A DNA stretch of 59,285 bases from an uncultured Acetatifactor sp. GTDB lineage: Bacteria; Bacillota; Clostridia; Lachnospirales; Lachnospiraceae. Made by a program: the position numbers and the translations under genes. The stretch spans positions 1 to 59,285 of the forward strand of contig CAJUGL010000016.1 of the NCBI GenBank assembly GCA_910586515.1, given 5' to 3'. The first letter of the stretch is position 1. Each line of letters begins with the position of its first letter. Below are positions 1 to 8,823 of this stretch, piece by piece. The notes beneath the pieces were generated by a model that did not search any database, was not told the DNA's origin, and was given only the letters and a program-made list of their open reading frames with translations.

Positions 1-37
1 GCGGCGAGTAGGGATAAAATCTTCTCCTCTCAAGTAT

Positions 38-66
38 ATGCAACATTTTGGCATAAAATGTTGCAT
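38..66. repeat. 11-bp perfect inverted repeat, operator- or terminator-like
   Basis: Arms TGCAACATTTT (39-49) and AAAATGTTGCA (55-65) flank a 5-nt loop. A short T-run follows on the plus strand. It could be a weak terminator for a plus-strand gene left of the window or a dimeric-repressor operator; the sequence cannot decide. Confidence 0.45.
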
Positions 67-149
67 TTTTCTATTATTATTTGTTTCTGACAATTTCACT
101 TTCCTGTCACAATTCAGGCGACATATTTCCTGTGCAGAGACCTGTGCAT

Positions 150-198
150 ATAAAAAGCCCCACATGCCGGCATCCCCGTACATGTGAGACCTTTTTAT
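150..198 (-). terminator. Intrinsic terminator after the ABC exporter operon
   Basis: CACATG and CATGTG arms are extended by an A-run on one side and a T-run on the other, so it may work both ways. On the minus strand it lies about 85 nt beyond the stop codon of the exporter gene, where the operon should end. Confidence 0.65.
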
Positions 199-282
199 GT
201 TCCCTCTTCCGCACACGGCTGTCTCGGGTTTCCGTGCAGAATTCGCACGAACCCCCTCTCGGAGACACATGTGAACAGTAAA

Positions 283-2058
283 TCAACCCTCAAACTGTGA
301 ATGGTACAGCGTGGAATAAAATCCTTTCTGCTCCAACAGGGTTCTGTGATTCCCCTGTTCGATGATATTGCCGTCCTTCATCACCAGGATAATATCCGCC
401 TCCTGAATGGTGGAAAGCCTGTGCGCCACAATAAAACTGGTTCTGCCCTCCATCATCCTGGCAAAAGCGTTCTGGATCCGCATCTCCGTGCGCGTGTCGA
501 TGGAAGAAGTCGCCTCGTCCAGAATCAGCATGGGCGGCAGGCAGAGCATCACTCTGGCGATGCACAGCAGCTGCTTCTGCCCCTGAGACAGACTGCCCCC
601 GTCCTCCGTGATCACAGTGTCATAGCCCTTCGGCAGACGCTTGATGAAACTGTGGGCATGAGCCGCTTTTGCCGCCTGCACCACCTCTTCCTCCGTAGCC
701 TCCTGCCTGCCCATGCGGATATTGTCCCGAATAGTGCCGGTGCGCAGCCAAGTCTCCTGCAGTACCATACCATAGCTGGTACGCAGGCTCCCCCTGGTGA
801 TATTCCGGATATCCGTTCCGTCCACTTTGATCTGTCCGCTGTCCACGTCATAGAACCGCATCAGAAGATTGATCACCGTGGTCTTGCCGCACCCGGTGGG
901 TCCCACAATGGCCACACGCTGCCCGGGCTTCACCGTGAGATTGAAATTCTGAATCAGCTTCCGCTCCGGCACATAGCTGAAACTGACATTCTCCAGAGAT
1001 ACATTTCCCTGAGCGTCGGTCAGCATCCTGGCTCCCTCCGCGTCCGGAATCTGCGGCTCCTCTTCTATCAATTCAAAAATCCTTGCGGCGCAGGCAAGGG
1101 CATTCTGCAGCTCGGTAACCACACCGGAAATCTCATTGAAAGGCTTGGTATACTGGTTTGCATAGCTGAGGAAACAGGACAGCTGCCCTACGCTTATGCC
1201 TCCCCGGATGGCTACAAAAGCGCCGAAAATCCCCACCCCGGCATACACGAGGCTGTTGACGAAACGAGTGGCCGGATTGGTGATGGAAGAGAAAAAAATC
1301 GCCTGCAGGGAGCAGCCTTTGAGCCTTTCATTAATCTCCCCGAACTGACTCTTAACCGCCTCCTCCCTGGAAAAGGTCTTCACGATCTTCTGATTGCCGA
1401 TGGTTTCCTCGATCAGAGAAGTCTGCTCCCCCCGAATCTCCGACTGCTGTTTAAACATGGAATAGGTCCTTGTCGCGATAAACCGGGCCACCAGGAAGGA
1501 CACCGGCGTGATGCACACCACCACCAGAGCAATGGGCACATTCGTGATCATCATGAAGATCAAAGTGCCCAATATGGTCAGCACTCCCGTAAACAGCTGG
1601 GTAAAGCCCATCAGCAGTCCGTCCGCAAAAGTGTCCACATCCGCCACCACACGGCTTACGATATCGCCGTAGGCATGGGCATCCAGATATTTCAGGGGAA
1701 GTCTTTCCAGTTTCTCAAAGGCATCCTCCCTGATATCCTTCACCACATGGTAGGTGATATGGTTGTTGCAGGTATTCATCACCCACTGAGCCAGAGCAGT
1801 CACCGCCACGGCGACGCCGATCTTCGTCATAATGGAATAGACGGCCGGAAAAGCCACAGCCCCCTCTCCCAGAAGCAGATCCACCGCATCCCCTGTAAGG
1901 ATGGGCACGTACAAAGTAAGCGCCACCGTCACCGCAGCCAGCGCCAGGGAGAACCCCACCATCAGCCAGTATCTGCGGATATAGCGCATCACCTGCCGCA
2001 TGGCCGCCATCTGACCGGATTGCCCCTTCTCCTTCTTCTGTTCTTTATCTGAAGCCAT
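283..2058 (-). CDS. ABC exporter half-transporter, multidrug type, consensus-site subunit
   Basis: Integral-membrane ABC exporter: an N-terminal six-helix transmembrane domain (about residues 15-315) followed by a nucleotide-binding domain. Visible motifs are Walker A GPTGCGKTT (about 390), signature LSQGQ (about 489) and Walker B LILDEATSSID (about 509) with the catalytic Glu intact. The ORF could open at 2142, but that would overlap the upstream gene by 98 nt. The ATG at 2058, preceded by AAAGGGGGC and overlapping the upstream stop by only 14 nt, is the likely start (591 aa). With the next gene it forms a heterodimeric exporter like BmrCD or LmrCD. Substrate is not readable from sequence. 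Confidence 0.9.
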   Translation of the reverse strand: MASDKEQKKEKGQSGQMAAMRQVMRYIRRYWLMVGFSLALAAVTVALTLYVPILTGDAVDLLLGEGAVAFPAVYSIMTKIGVAVAVTALAQWVMNTCNNHITYHVVKDIREDAFEKLERLPLKYLDAHAYGDIVSRVVADVDTFADGLLMGFTQLFTGVLTILGTLIFMMITNVPIALVVVCITPVSFLVARFIATRTYSMFKQQSEIRGEQTSLIEETIGNQKIVKTFSREEAVKSQFGEINERLKGCSLQAIFFSSITNPATRFVNSLVYAGVGIFGAFVAIRGGISVGQLSCFLSYANQYTKPFNEISGVVTELQNALACAARIFELIEEEPQIPDAEGARMLTDAQGNVSLENVSFSYVPERKLIQNFNLTVKPGQRVAIVGPTGCGKTTVINLLMRFYDVDSGQIKVDGTDIRNITRGSLRTSYGMVLQETWLRTGTIRDNIRMGRQEATEEEVVQAAKAAHAHSFIKRLPKGYDTVITEDGGSLSQGQKQLLCIARVMLCLPPMLILDEATSSIDTRTEMRIQNAFARMMEGRTSFIVAHRLSTIQEADIILVMKDGNIIEQGNHRTLLEQKGFYSTLYHSQFEG

Positions 2059-3955
2059 TGCCTTTGCCCCCTTTCCGCGCTTTACCGCTTTCCCCGTTCT
2101 TTCCCGGGGCGGCTGTATCCCCATTTCCCTGCCGTGCCGCATTCTCCGCTCCCGCCGCTTTCAGCCGCTCCTCAGGATACTGTGAGAAATAGATTTCTCT
2201 GTACACCTCGCAGTGTTCCAGAAGCTGGTCATGGGTCCCGATGCCGGCCATCTCCCCATCGTCCAACACCACAATCCTGTCCGCATGACGGATGGAGGAA
2301 GCCCTCTGAGAAACAATGAACGTAGTGGTTTCGCCTTCCAGATTGCGTATGGCAGTCCGAAGCCTTGCATCCGTGGCATAATCCAACGCGGAAGCGCTGT
2401 CGTCCAAAATCAGAATCTCCGGCTTCCGCACCAGCGCTCTGGCAATGGTCAGCCTCTGCCGCTGTCCTCCGGAAAGGTTCTTGCCGTTCTGGGCCACGGC
2501 CGCGTCCAGTCCCTGGGGCTTTCCTTCCACCACTTCCCTGGCCTGGGCCGTGTCAATAGCCTGCCACATCTCCTCCTCCGTCGCATCCGCCTTTCCCCAC
2601 TGAAGATTGCTGCGGATCGTGCCTTTGAACAGCACCGCCTTTTGAGGCACCATGCCTACCATGCTCCGCAGTTCCTCCTCCGGCATCTGCCGGATGTCTC
2701 TGCCCTTCAGGCGCAAAACTCCGCCGGTCACCGGATAGAAACCGGGAAGCAGATTCACAAGAGAAGATTTACCGGAACCGGTACCGCCGATAATACCCAC
2801 CGTCTCTCCTTTTTTCACGGAAAAATGTATATCATGCAGCGTTTCCGCGCCTGCTCCGGCATAAGTCAGACTGACATGGTCAAACTCCAGGAACGCCGCT
2901 CCGCTTTCCTCCGCGCCGTCCGTTTGTCCCTTCTGCCTTCCTTCTTCCGCTCCGGGCAGGCGCCTGTCGGAAGCCGTCTCCGAGCCGAGACGGTCCTGAT
3001 TGCGGATTTCAAACACGCCGGCCACCCGGTCCGCACAGGCCAGCGCTTTGGTGACGGTAATGATCAGATTGGCCAGTTTCACCAGCTCAACCAGAATCTG
3101 AGACATATAATTGATGATGGCCACAACCTCGCCCTGGGTCAGATTTCCCACATTCACCTGGATTGCTCCGATATAAATCAGGGCGATGACAGCGCCGTTG
3201 ACGATCACATAGGTCACCGGATTCATTACGGCGCTTATTTTGCCTACAAAGATCTGACTGTCAGCCAATGCCTGTGTAAATCCCCGAAAACGCCCCTCTT
3301 CCGCCTCCTCCTGATGAAAGGCCCTGATGACGCGGACGCCCGTGAGATTTTCTCTGGTGATGCCCAGCACTCTGTCCAGATTAGCCTGAACCTTCTTATA
3401 TAAAGGCATGGTCCACACCATGATGCCGAAAACCACAATGGCCAGCAGCGGAATGGCCACCACAAACACCAAAGCGCTCTTTACGTCAATGGTGAATGCC
3501 ATGATCATGGCGCCGAAAACGATAATGGGCGAACGCAGGAACAGCCTCAACACCAGGTTTACGCCGGACTGAATCTGGTTCACGTCGCTGGTCATGCGGG
3601 TAATCATGGTGGAAGTTCCCGCCTTGTCTATATTGGTGAAATCAAGACCCTGGATGTGGTCAAACAAGGCCTGACGAAGCCTGGCGGAAAATCCCACCGC
3701 TGCCTTGGCCGCAAAAAACTGAGCCGTGATGGAAGACACCAGCCCCACCGCCGCCAAAGCCAGCAGGCACAATCCCATTCGCCAGATATGCCCCATATCC
3801 GATCCGCCGGCGCAGTTGGCATTGATTCCTCTGTCAATAATGCTGGCCATCACCAGCGGCACCAGCAACTCAAAGAAGGCTTCCAGCAGCTTGAACAGCG
3901 GCGCCAGAATGGACTCCTTTTTGTAGTCGCTTAAGTACTTCATCAATTTTCCCAT
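2045..3955 (-). CDS. ABC exporter half-transporter, degenerate-site subunit
   Basis: Partner of the preceding entry and first gene of the pair. Transmembrane domain, then a nucleotide-binding domain with Walker A GGTGSGKSS (about 390), signature LSGGQRQRL (about 495) and Walker B LILDDSASALD (about 515). The catalytic Glu after the Walker B Asp is Asp here, the usual mark of the degenerate ATP site in heterodimeric exporters. The start at 3955 (636 aa) has AGAGGTG upstream; the longer reading from 4015 would begin inside the promoter. An extra Gly/Lys-rich tail follows the NBD. Coupled to the downstream gene by a 14-nt overlap. Confidence 0.9.
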   Translation of the reverse strand: MGKLMKYLSDYKKESILAPLFKLLEAFFELLVPLVMASIIDRGINANCAGGSDMGHIWRMGLCLLALAAVGLVSSITAQFFAAKAAVGFSARLRQALFDHIQGLDFTNIDKAGTSTMITRMTSDVNQIQSGVNLVLRLFLRSPIIVFGAMIMAFTIDVKSALVFVVAIPLLAIVVFGIMVWTMPLYKKVQANLDRVLGITRENLTGVRVIRAFHQEEAEEGRFRGFTQALADSQIFVGKISAVMNPVTYVIVNGAVIALIYIGAIQVNVGNLTQGEVVAIINYMSQILVELVKLANLIITVTKALACADRVAGVFEIRNQDRLGSETASDRRLPGAEEGRQKGQTDGAEESGAAFLEFDHVSLTYAGAGAETLHDIHFSVKKGETVGIIGGTGSGKSSLVNLLPGFYPVTGGVLRLKGRDIRQMPEEELRSMVGMVPQKAVLFKGTIRSNLQWGKADATEEEMWQAIDTAQAREVVEGKPQGLDAAVAQNGKNLSGGQRQRLTIARALVRKPEILILDDSASALDYATDARLRTAIRNLEGETTTFIVSQRASSIRHADRIVVLDDGEMAGIGTHDQLLEHCEVYREIYFSQYPEERLKAAGAENAARQGNGDTAAPGKNGESGKARKGGKGNGFR

Positions 3956-3974
3956 ACTTACACCTCTTTGGATA

Positions 3975-4015
3975 AATAATATGATTATTGTACGAAACCA
4001 AAGGGTAACTGTCAA
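3975..4015 (-). promoter_or_regulatory. Promoter of the ABC exporter pair with a small palindrome
   Basis: On the minus strand TTGACA (4010-4015), 17-nt spacer, TACAAT (3987-3992). An AATAAT/ATTATT palindrome (3975-3989) sits just downstream of the -10 box, where a MarR- or TetR-type repressor could bind; no such regulator is adjacent. Confidence 0.7.
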
Positions 4016-4056
4016 TATTTTTTTATCGCGGGAAAATCGTCCTGGTCCTGTATAAT

Positions 4057-4090
4057 GAAAAAAGCGGGGCGTTGTAGCCTCGCTTCTTTC
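4057..4090 (-). terminator. Intrinsic terminator
   Basis: On the minus strand AAGCGAGGC, loop, GCCCCGCTT (one internal mismatch) and then a T-run. It lies about 30 nt after the stop codon of the 176-aa membrane protein gene and separates it from the exporter promoter. Confidence 0.75.
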
Positions 4091-4120
4091 TATTTCTCTC
4101 CAACAGAGCCGTGTCAGCGT

Positions 4121-4651
4121 TTATGTCTCCTGAGAAAGCAATCGGATCTTAAGCCTCGCGTACACAGGCAGCAGAAGGAAAACAATCAAAATGCCATAGA
4201 AGGAACTTCCGCCCCACACAGCAAGACCAGCTGTCAGAGCAGACGGGATATCGTAAGAAACACTGGTCATCAGGGAGACAAAGTTGAACGCCAACGCGAA
4301 AACCAGAGTCACAATGGCGGTTATCATCGCCAGTTTTACAGACAGTAGCGAGCGCTTCAGCTGCAGAGCCGCCACTTCCTTCTGCTTTTGCGCGCTATAC
4401 GTGAACGCGTGCAGAAAATCGGAAAAAAGCCCGGTAATTGCCAGCATAAGCAAAACCATGGCGCATATTGTCGTCAAAGCAACCGGATCGTGAAACCAGG
4501 CAAAGTCCAAACCGGAATCCATGAAGAAGAATGAGAGCAGCAACACGGCACAGATCACAATCAATTCTTCCCCCAGGAGACGCAGAAAACCCATGACATT
4601 TTGAGAATTATTGGAGGAAACATTTGTTTCCTTATAGATTTTTTTGACCAT
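4121..4651 (-). CDS. Four-helix membrane protein of unknown function
   Basis: 176 aa with four hydrophobic segments (about residues 28-47, 57-80, 104-126, 143-168). Between segments 2 and 3 is a basic, Gln/Lys-rich stretch that is probably cytoplasmic. The ATG at 4651 has AGGAGGG 5 nt upstream, a strong signal that it is translated. It is followed by a good terminator and has no operon partner. I recognise no family. Confidence 0.75.
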   Translation of the reverse strand: MVKKIYKETNVSSNNSQNVMGFLRLLGEELIVICAVLLLSFFFMDSGLDFAWFHDPVALTTICAMVLLMLAITGLFSDFLHAFTYSAQKQKEVAALQLKRSLLSVKLAMITAIVTLVFALAFNFVSLMTSVSYDIPSALTAGLAVWGGSSFYGILIVFLLLPVYARLKIRLLSQET

Positions 4652-4952
4652 AATACCCTCCTTATTATATCGCCAAACAGCTTCTCTTTAAAAATCAAGA
4701 AATTTCCACCTGTGCGGTTGGTTTTTGCAAGACGCATGCCTTGAGGCTCTGCCTGGATATGTCTATTTGAGCAGACCATCCCCCGTAAAACATCGCTTTC
4801 AAGATTTTCAACCGCACAGCTGAAATATTTTTGTTTTCGTTGATGTCAGTCAATAACCACATTGATAATTAAATTTTTGCTATATCAGGATGCCTTATTT
4901 ATGGCACTCACGGACTGCATCAACATATATGTGTAAGCTAACACTTTTTCAC
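4652..4952. other. Intergenic region, nothing convincing
   Basis: Minus-strand TATAAT lies so close to the ribosome binding site of the downstream gene that it is unlikely to be a real -10 box. No long inverted repeat and no ORF with a good ribosome binding site was found. Confidence 0.5.
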
Positions 4953-5642
4953 TTAATCAAAGATACTGGTCAAAACGATAAGCTGAACCTTCCCTCCGTT
5001 CTTTGTGTCAGAGTTCACTACTAATCGGAACTGCGTGCCGCTTGCGTCAGACGGATCAGGAATGTCATAAAAGCTTGTATCAAAATTTCCACTGCACATA
5101 TCATAACTTGACTTCAAAGCCGAATAACTTCCTTCATTTGCATATGCTCCTCTCCTGTAACCAGACACATATTTAAGGTTATTAAAAGGCCCCAGCACAT
5201 CTTCCCATCCGATGCATCCATATAAAGTCACACCATCTTCAGTCTTATCATCAGTGGATGTTGTGTCAGCCTTCGCGGACAAAACATAGAATGTCGAAGC
5301 TGCCGTGTCCAGAGAATAGGTTTCGCTTGCGTCATTCTGGTATACGATTTTGTTCAATACCACATCGCATTCCAACGGCAACATAGTCCCGTTTTCGTCA
5401 TATTCCCAAGCGGTAACGCAGTCGTCCATCATGTCTTCGTCCACGGAAACAGTCTGAACCTCTACTATATTGCTGTATCTTTCAGATACCAATTCAGGCG
5501 CCGTTTGAAGCAACGCAACCAACTCATCATCAATCGTTAATTATTCCGAGACCGGATCGCACATAGCTGACTGTGCATGAACCATGGAAGAATCCCACAT
5601 AAAGGCAACTGTCAATGCTGTGACTAAAAATATTTTTTTCAT
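4953..5642 (-). pseudogene. Secreted protein gene broken by an in-frame TAA
   Basis: The ATG at 5642 (GGAG 8 nt upstream) starts a clear signal peptide: a Lys pair, hydrophobic core, VHA/QS cleavage site near residue 23. Codon 34 is TAA. The frame then continues without interruption for about 195 codons to 4953, giving an acidic, Ser/Thr/Tyr-rich extracellular-type domain of unknown family. Read through, the product would be about 229 residues. A TTG inside could start the second half but would leave it without a signal peptide. So this is a nonsense-inactivated gene, a sequencing error, or a stop that is read through. It is divergent from the HTH-TPR regulator. Confidence 0.7.
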
Positions 5643-5748
5643 ATTTGGTTCTCCTTTTCTATTTTTATTGTTTCATATAACTGCGGAAATGGAAAGCAGT
5701 TGCAATAATTCCTTTTCTATAAATTAACAAACATTGTTCACTCCACCC

Positions 5749-5850
5749 TCATAGAATTCCCCCTTTCTGCCTAAAGAGTCCCTTCGCAAGCACATCATTC
5801 ACATAATACACGATATCTCCCACAATGGAATCACCCCCTCTCAAAATCAT
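5749..5850 (-). CDS. Possible 33-residue peptide gene
   Basis: ATG at 5850 gives a 33-aa peptide whose middle (GDIVYYVNDVLAKGLF) would form an amphipathic helix. An internal GTG preceded by AGGGGGTGA could instead start a 24-aa version, and that ribosome binding site is the better one. It lies between the divergent regulator and the broken secreted-protein gene. Short unconserved ORFs arise by chance, so this is a candidate only. If real, it could be a signalling peptide for the neighbouring regulator. Confidence 0.3.
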   Translation of the reverse strand: MILRGGDSIVGDIVYYVNDVLAKGLFRQKGGIL

Positions 5851-6017
5851 AGTATCTTGTTCCCTTATAAAGGATATATGATGCTATTCCAAGACCACAT
5901 ACTGCTAAATATAAAACTTGCATTTGCAATCTTGAAACTAGTTATATTTTACTCAATTCAGCTTTCTTTTCCCACTATCCAAATCGAAATCTTCCTGTTT
6001 CCATTTATGTTAAGTTC

Positions 6018-6046
6018 TTGTATTTTATACCGCACTATACTATAAT
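6018..6046 (+). promoter_or_regulatory. Promoter of the HTH-TPR regulator
   Basis: TTGTAT (6018-6023), 17-nt spacer and TATAAT (6041-6046), about 65 nt before the chosen start codon. The surroundings are strongly AT-rich. Confidence 0.65.
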
Positions 6047-6111
6047 ATATCTATAATAAACTCTAAATCCTTTACCTGAAATACAAAATACCCCCGATGG
6101 AGGAAATCCCC

Positions 6112-8019
6112 ATGCCAGTACATAACGCCAATCTGCTTATCAAAGAAGCCCGGATAAAAGCCGGCCTCACCCAGGAACAGTTCTCGGAGGGTATCTGTAC
6201 TCCCCAGGCGCTTTCCCGGATTGAAAACGGTAAGGCGAATGTAAGCCATGTCACCTTTCAGACTCTTATGGACCGAGCCGGGGCGCAGTACGGACGATAT
6301 CCTGTGTTTAACTGTCGGGATGGTTTTGAATGTTTCTACAGTCTGAAACGCGTCCGGCTCTATCTGGACGCATGGCAGCTGCAGCACGCATATGATGAAC
6401 TTAACAGATCTGAAGAAAAGAACTGGGCCGATAATAAGCTGTACTATCAGGAATGGCTGCTGCTCCACTGCAGACTCCAGCATCTCTCCGGCTGCTGCTC
6501 CCACCAGCAGAACTATGATACGCTTCTGGATGCGCTACGCATAACCAGGCCTGATATTGATCTGGCAGATTTCCGCAGACTTCTTCTGTCCCAGAATGAG
6601 ATTCAGCTTCTGACATTAATATCCCTGGAAGCTCTCTATCTAAACAGAATAGATCTCTGCGGACAAATGTGCATACAGCTGAATGCATATCTGCCAGACA
6701 GTAATTTCGCCGTCATAGAAAAAGAACGCATGCAGACAGACTCCTCCATTGTTTATATAAAATACCTGATCAGCACTGGAGATTACAGCACCGCGTTAAA
6801 ACTTTCGGACCCCTGCCGAAAAAAAGCCGCAGTCAATGCCTACGATGCGCCTCTGATTGAGCTGACATTTCTCACTGGATTGTGCTGCCATTATTTAAAA
6901 GACTTCAGCCTGGCAGACACACATATAAAGGCTGCTTTTTACTCTGCCCAGGCAATCGAAAGCTGCTATGCCACTCTGTGCAGGGATTACCTTAGAGCAG
7001 AGACCGATTACCGGATTACAGGCAGTATGAAAGACTTTCCAACGGTTCCATTGACGGCTTATCCCGCTAAAGTTTTTCAGAGCGCTGTCCAGATAACTGA
7101 TGGATTCTATGATGCCGATATAAACTGTCCTTATACCCTGGGCAAGCTGATACAGGACCTTCGATTGGAGCAGAATGTCAGTCAACAAATTCTCTGCCAC
7201 GGATTGTGCAGTAAATCTAAACTTTCCAAAATAGAGAATGATACCCTGCAGCCTGATGTTGCCTTGGCAGCTGCCCTGCTGCAGCGACTGGGTATATCCG
7301 GTAAAATTTTTCCTTATTGGGGAAATCAAAAAGATGCTGAATTTTATGATTTGTATTTTAAAGCGGCACATGTTCGTACTATGCCAAAAGAAACATTTGA
7401 AAATTACTACAGTAAAATTGAAAATCTTATCAATAAGCATGAGACATTATACTATCAGGAATATCTCGTCCTTGGAGCTTTTCACCTGGAGTCACCTGAT
7501 GAAAAAATCTGCCGCCTGACTGAAGCACTGCTTCTTACACAGCCAGATTTCGACATACACCAAATCTGTAAGCACAGGCTGACTTGCGAAGAATTAACTA
7601 TACTCAATAATATTGCCCACGAATACAGGCGCACCAAAGACTCTCATCTCAGCTCCCTGTATTTTCTGCAGATATTGGCATATATCCATAAAACAAAACC
7701 TGATATCCTTCTGCAGGCTAAGTTTCTGCCCATTACTGGTTATATGTATTGCCACAGTCTGTACATATTAGAATTTTATCGGGAAACCGTCGCACTTCCC
7801 GCTTCCCTTGATATGTCCATCATAAAATATTTTATCAACAGCTTTGGCATTTTCCTGTTCTGTTATTCCCAGGCCCTCGGGGAATGTTCCCGCTATCAAG
7901 AAGCCCACATTGCGGCAATACAGTCATATGCCATCAGTATATTAACGGAACGTCCCCAGAATGCCTCTGCCTTAAAAAGATACCTTTATGAAGATTTTGC
8001 CATAGAATTAGAATATTAA
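6112..8019 (+). CDS. Tandem-duplicated HTH-TPR regulator (RNPP/Rgg-like architecture)
   Basis: About 635 aa built as two repeats of the same plan. Each has an N-terminal Cro/C1-type helix-turn-helix followed by about 270 residues of TPR-like helices. HTH 1 contains GLTQEQFSEGICTPQALSRI near residue 22; HTH 2 is near residue 345 with SKSKLSKIEN. Both blocks carry the phrase YYQEWLLL/YYQEYLVL followed by a Leu-rich helix, which supports an internal duplication. The start was set by GGAGG 8 nt upstream. Known single-unit relatives (PlcR, Rgg) bind peptide pheromones in the TPR groove; whether this one does is inference. A single chain would supply both halves of a dimer. Neighbours include two small secreted or peptide genes. 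Confidence 0.8.
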   Translation: MPVHNANLLIKEARIKAGLTQEQFSEGICTPQALSRIENGKANVSHVTFQTLMDRAGAQYGRYPVFNCRDGFECFYSLKRVRLYLDAWQLQHAYDELNRSEEKNWADNKLYYQEWLLLHCRLQHLSGCCSHQQNYDTLLDALRITRPDIDLADFRRLLLSQNEIQLLTLISLEALYLNRIDLCGQMCIQLNAYLPDSNFAVIEKERMQTDSSIVYIKYLISTGDYSTALKLSDPCRKKAAVNAYDAPLIELTFLTGLCCHYLKDFSLADTHIKAAFYSAQAIESCYATLCRDYLRAETDYRITGSMKDFPTVPLTAYPAKVFQSAVQITDGFYDADINCPYTLGKLIQDLRLEQNVSQQILCHGLCSKSKLSKIENDTLQPDVALAAALLQRLGISGKIFPYWGNQKDAEFYDLYFKAAHVRTMPKETFENYYSKIENLINKHETLYYQEYLVLGAFHLESPDEKICRLTEALLLTQPDFDIHQICKHRLTCEELTILNNIAHEYRRTKDSHLSSLYFLQILAYIHKTKPDILLQAKFLPITGYMYCHSLYILEFYRETVALPASLDMSIIKYFINSFGIFLFCYSQALGECSRYQEAHIAAIQSYAISILTERPQNASALKRYLYEDFAIELEY

Positions 8020-8027
8020 CCTTTGTG

Positions 8028-8291
8028 CTACTCGACGATTTCCTGAACCGCTTCCTCATTCTCCACATCCCCACAGGGCATAATCCCATCCCCGTTCCTG
8101 TCTCCCGGCTGCTCATTTCTAGCCGTCAACTCTCCCGTCAGGCTTTCCTCCACAGTTCCTGTGGGCGGCAGCACTGCCGGCACCAGCAACAGGCCCGCAA
8201 CCAATGCCTCTGCCAAAAACTTCTTCATCCTGTCTTTAATCTTCCTTTTCATTGTCATCTTCTCATTTGCAATAAACTTTTTGCAGCACAT
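8028..8291 (-). CDS. Small secreted or membrane-anchored protein
   Basis: 87 aa at most. A basic N-terminus (KRKIKDRMKKF) precedes a hydrophobic stretch (ALVAGLLLVPAVLPP) and an acidic tail with a DRNGDGI segment, typical of a signal peptide plus a short exported domain. Start codons at 8291 (GGTGA upstream), 8258, 8252 and 8228 are all possible. It converges on the HTH-TPR regulator with 8 nt between stop codons. A pheromone precursor for that regulator is possible but unproven. Confidence 0.5.
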   Translation of the reverse strand: MCCKKFIANEKMTMKRKIKDRMKKFLAEALVAGLLLVPAVLPPTGTVEESLTGELTARNEQPGDRNGDGIMPCGDVENEEAVQEIVE

Positions 8292-8483
8292 TTATTTCAC
8301 CGCATTCGCTTCTTGGATGCTGCAACTTCTTCCAACTGTACTGATTATAGCAGAAAGACAAATTGAGCAGAATACCACAATCGGAAATAATCCTGTTTCC
8401 ATTCAGGTTAAATATTTCATAGGAGTAAAAAATGACAGCCTATCTGAATAAAATAAAGAGAATCAATTCCTTCGGAGACTTCC

Positions 8484-8816
8484 ATGGCAATCACATCCCT
8501 GGACATCCTGAATCTGTCGCACTCCCTGAAAGACATCTGTGAGGTAAACTGCAACACTCCGGAATGTCTCTCCCAGACCCTGAAAATACTGCTGCAGTAC
8601 AACCTGATCCAGGCCAATCTGCAGTTCGGCAGACAGCTTGCGCAGACCGACGCCCCCAGGCCCTGTGCGCCTCACCCGAAAGCGCCATCCACAGACGCCG
8701 CACCCTGCCGCGTTCAGCCGGAAGCGCCCTCCCCGGATGCTGCGCCCTGTCCTCCGCCCAGGCCTCCCGTCCGCCTGGATATCGGGGATCCCTTTCTGGA
8801 TGATTACGAGGGCTGA
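8484..8816 (+). CDS. Small protein with Pro/Ala-rich tail, unknown
   Basis: 110 aa. Residues 1-55 are predicted helical and carry the phrase CNTPECLSQTLKILLQYNL. Residues 56-100 are Pro/Ala/Cys-rich and repetitive, and the chain ends acidic (LDIGDPFLDDYEG). ATG at 8484 has GGAG 7 nt upstream. A 36-codon ORF at 8431 with its own AGGAG overlaps its start in another frame and could couple translation. Function unknown. Confidence 0.5.
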   Translation: MAITSLDILNLSHSLKDICEVNCNTPECLSQTLKILLQYNLIQANLQFGRQLAQTDAPRPCAPHPKAPSTDAAPCRVQPEAPSPDAAPCPPPRPPVRLDIGDPFLDDYEG

Positions 8817-8823
8817 TCTGGGG

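Noticed and set aside
301..2052. 583-aa plus-strand ORF and many other long antisense frames across the window.
   Set aside because: They are mirror frames of GC-rich real genes, rich in His/Arg/Gln/Pro, with no ribosome binding sites or domains.
8431..8541. 36-codon ORF with AGGAG upstream of the 110-aa gene.
   Set aside because: Overlaps the better-supported 110-aa frame and has no recognisable features; kept only as a possible leader peptide.
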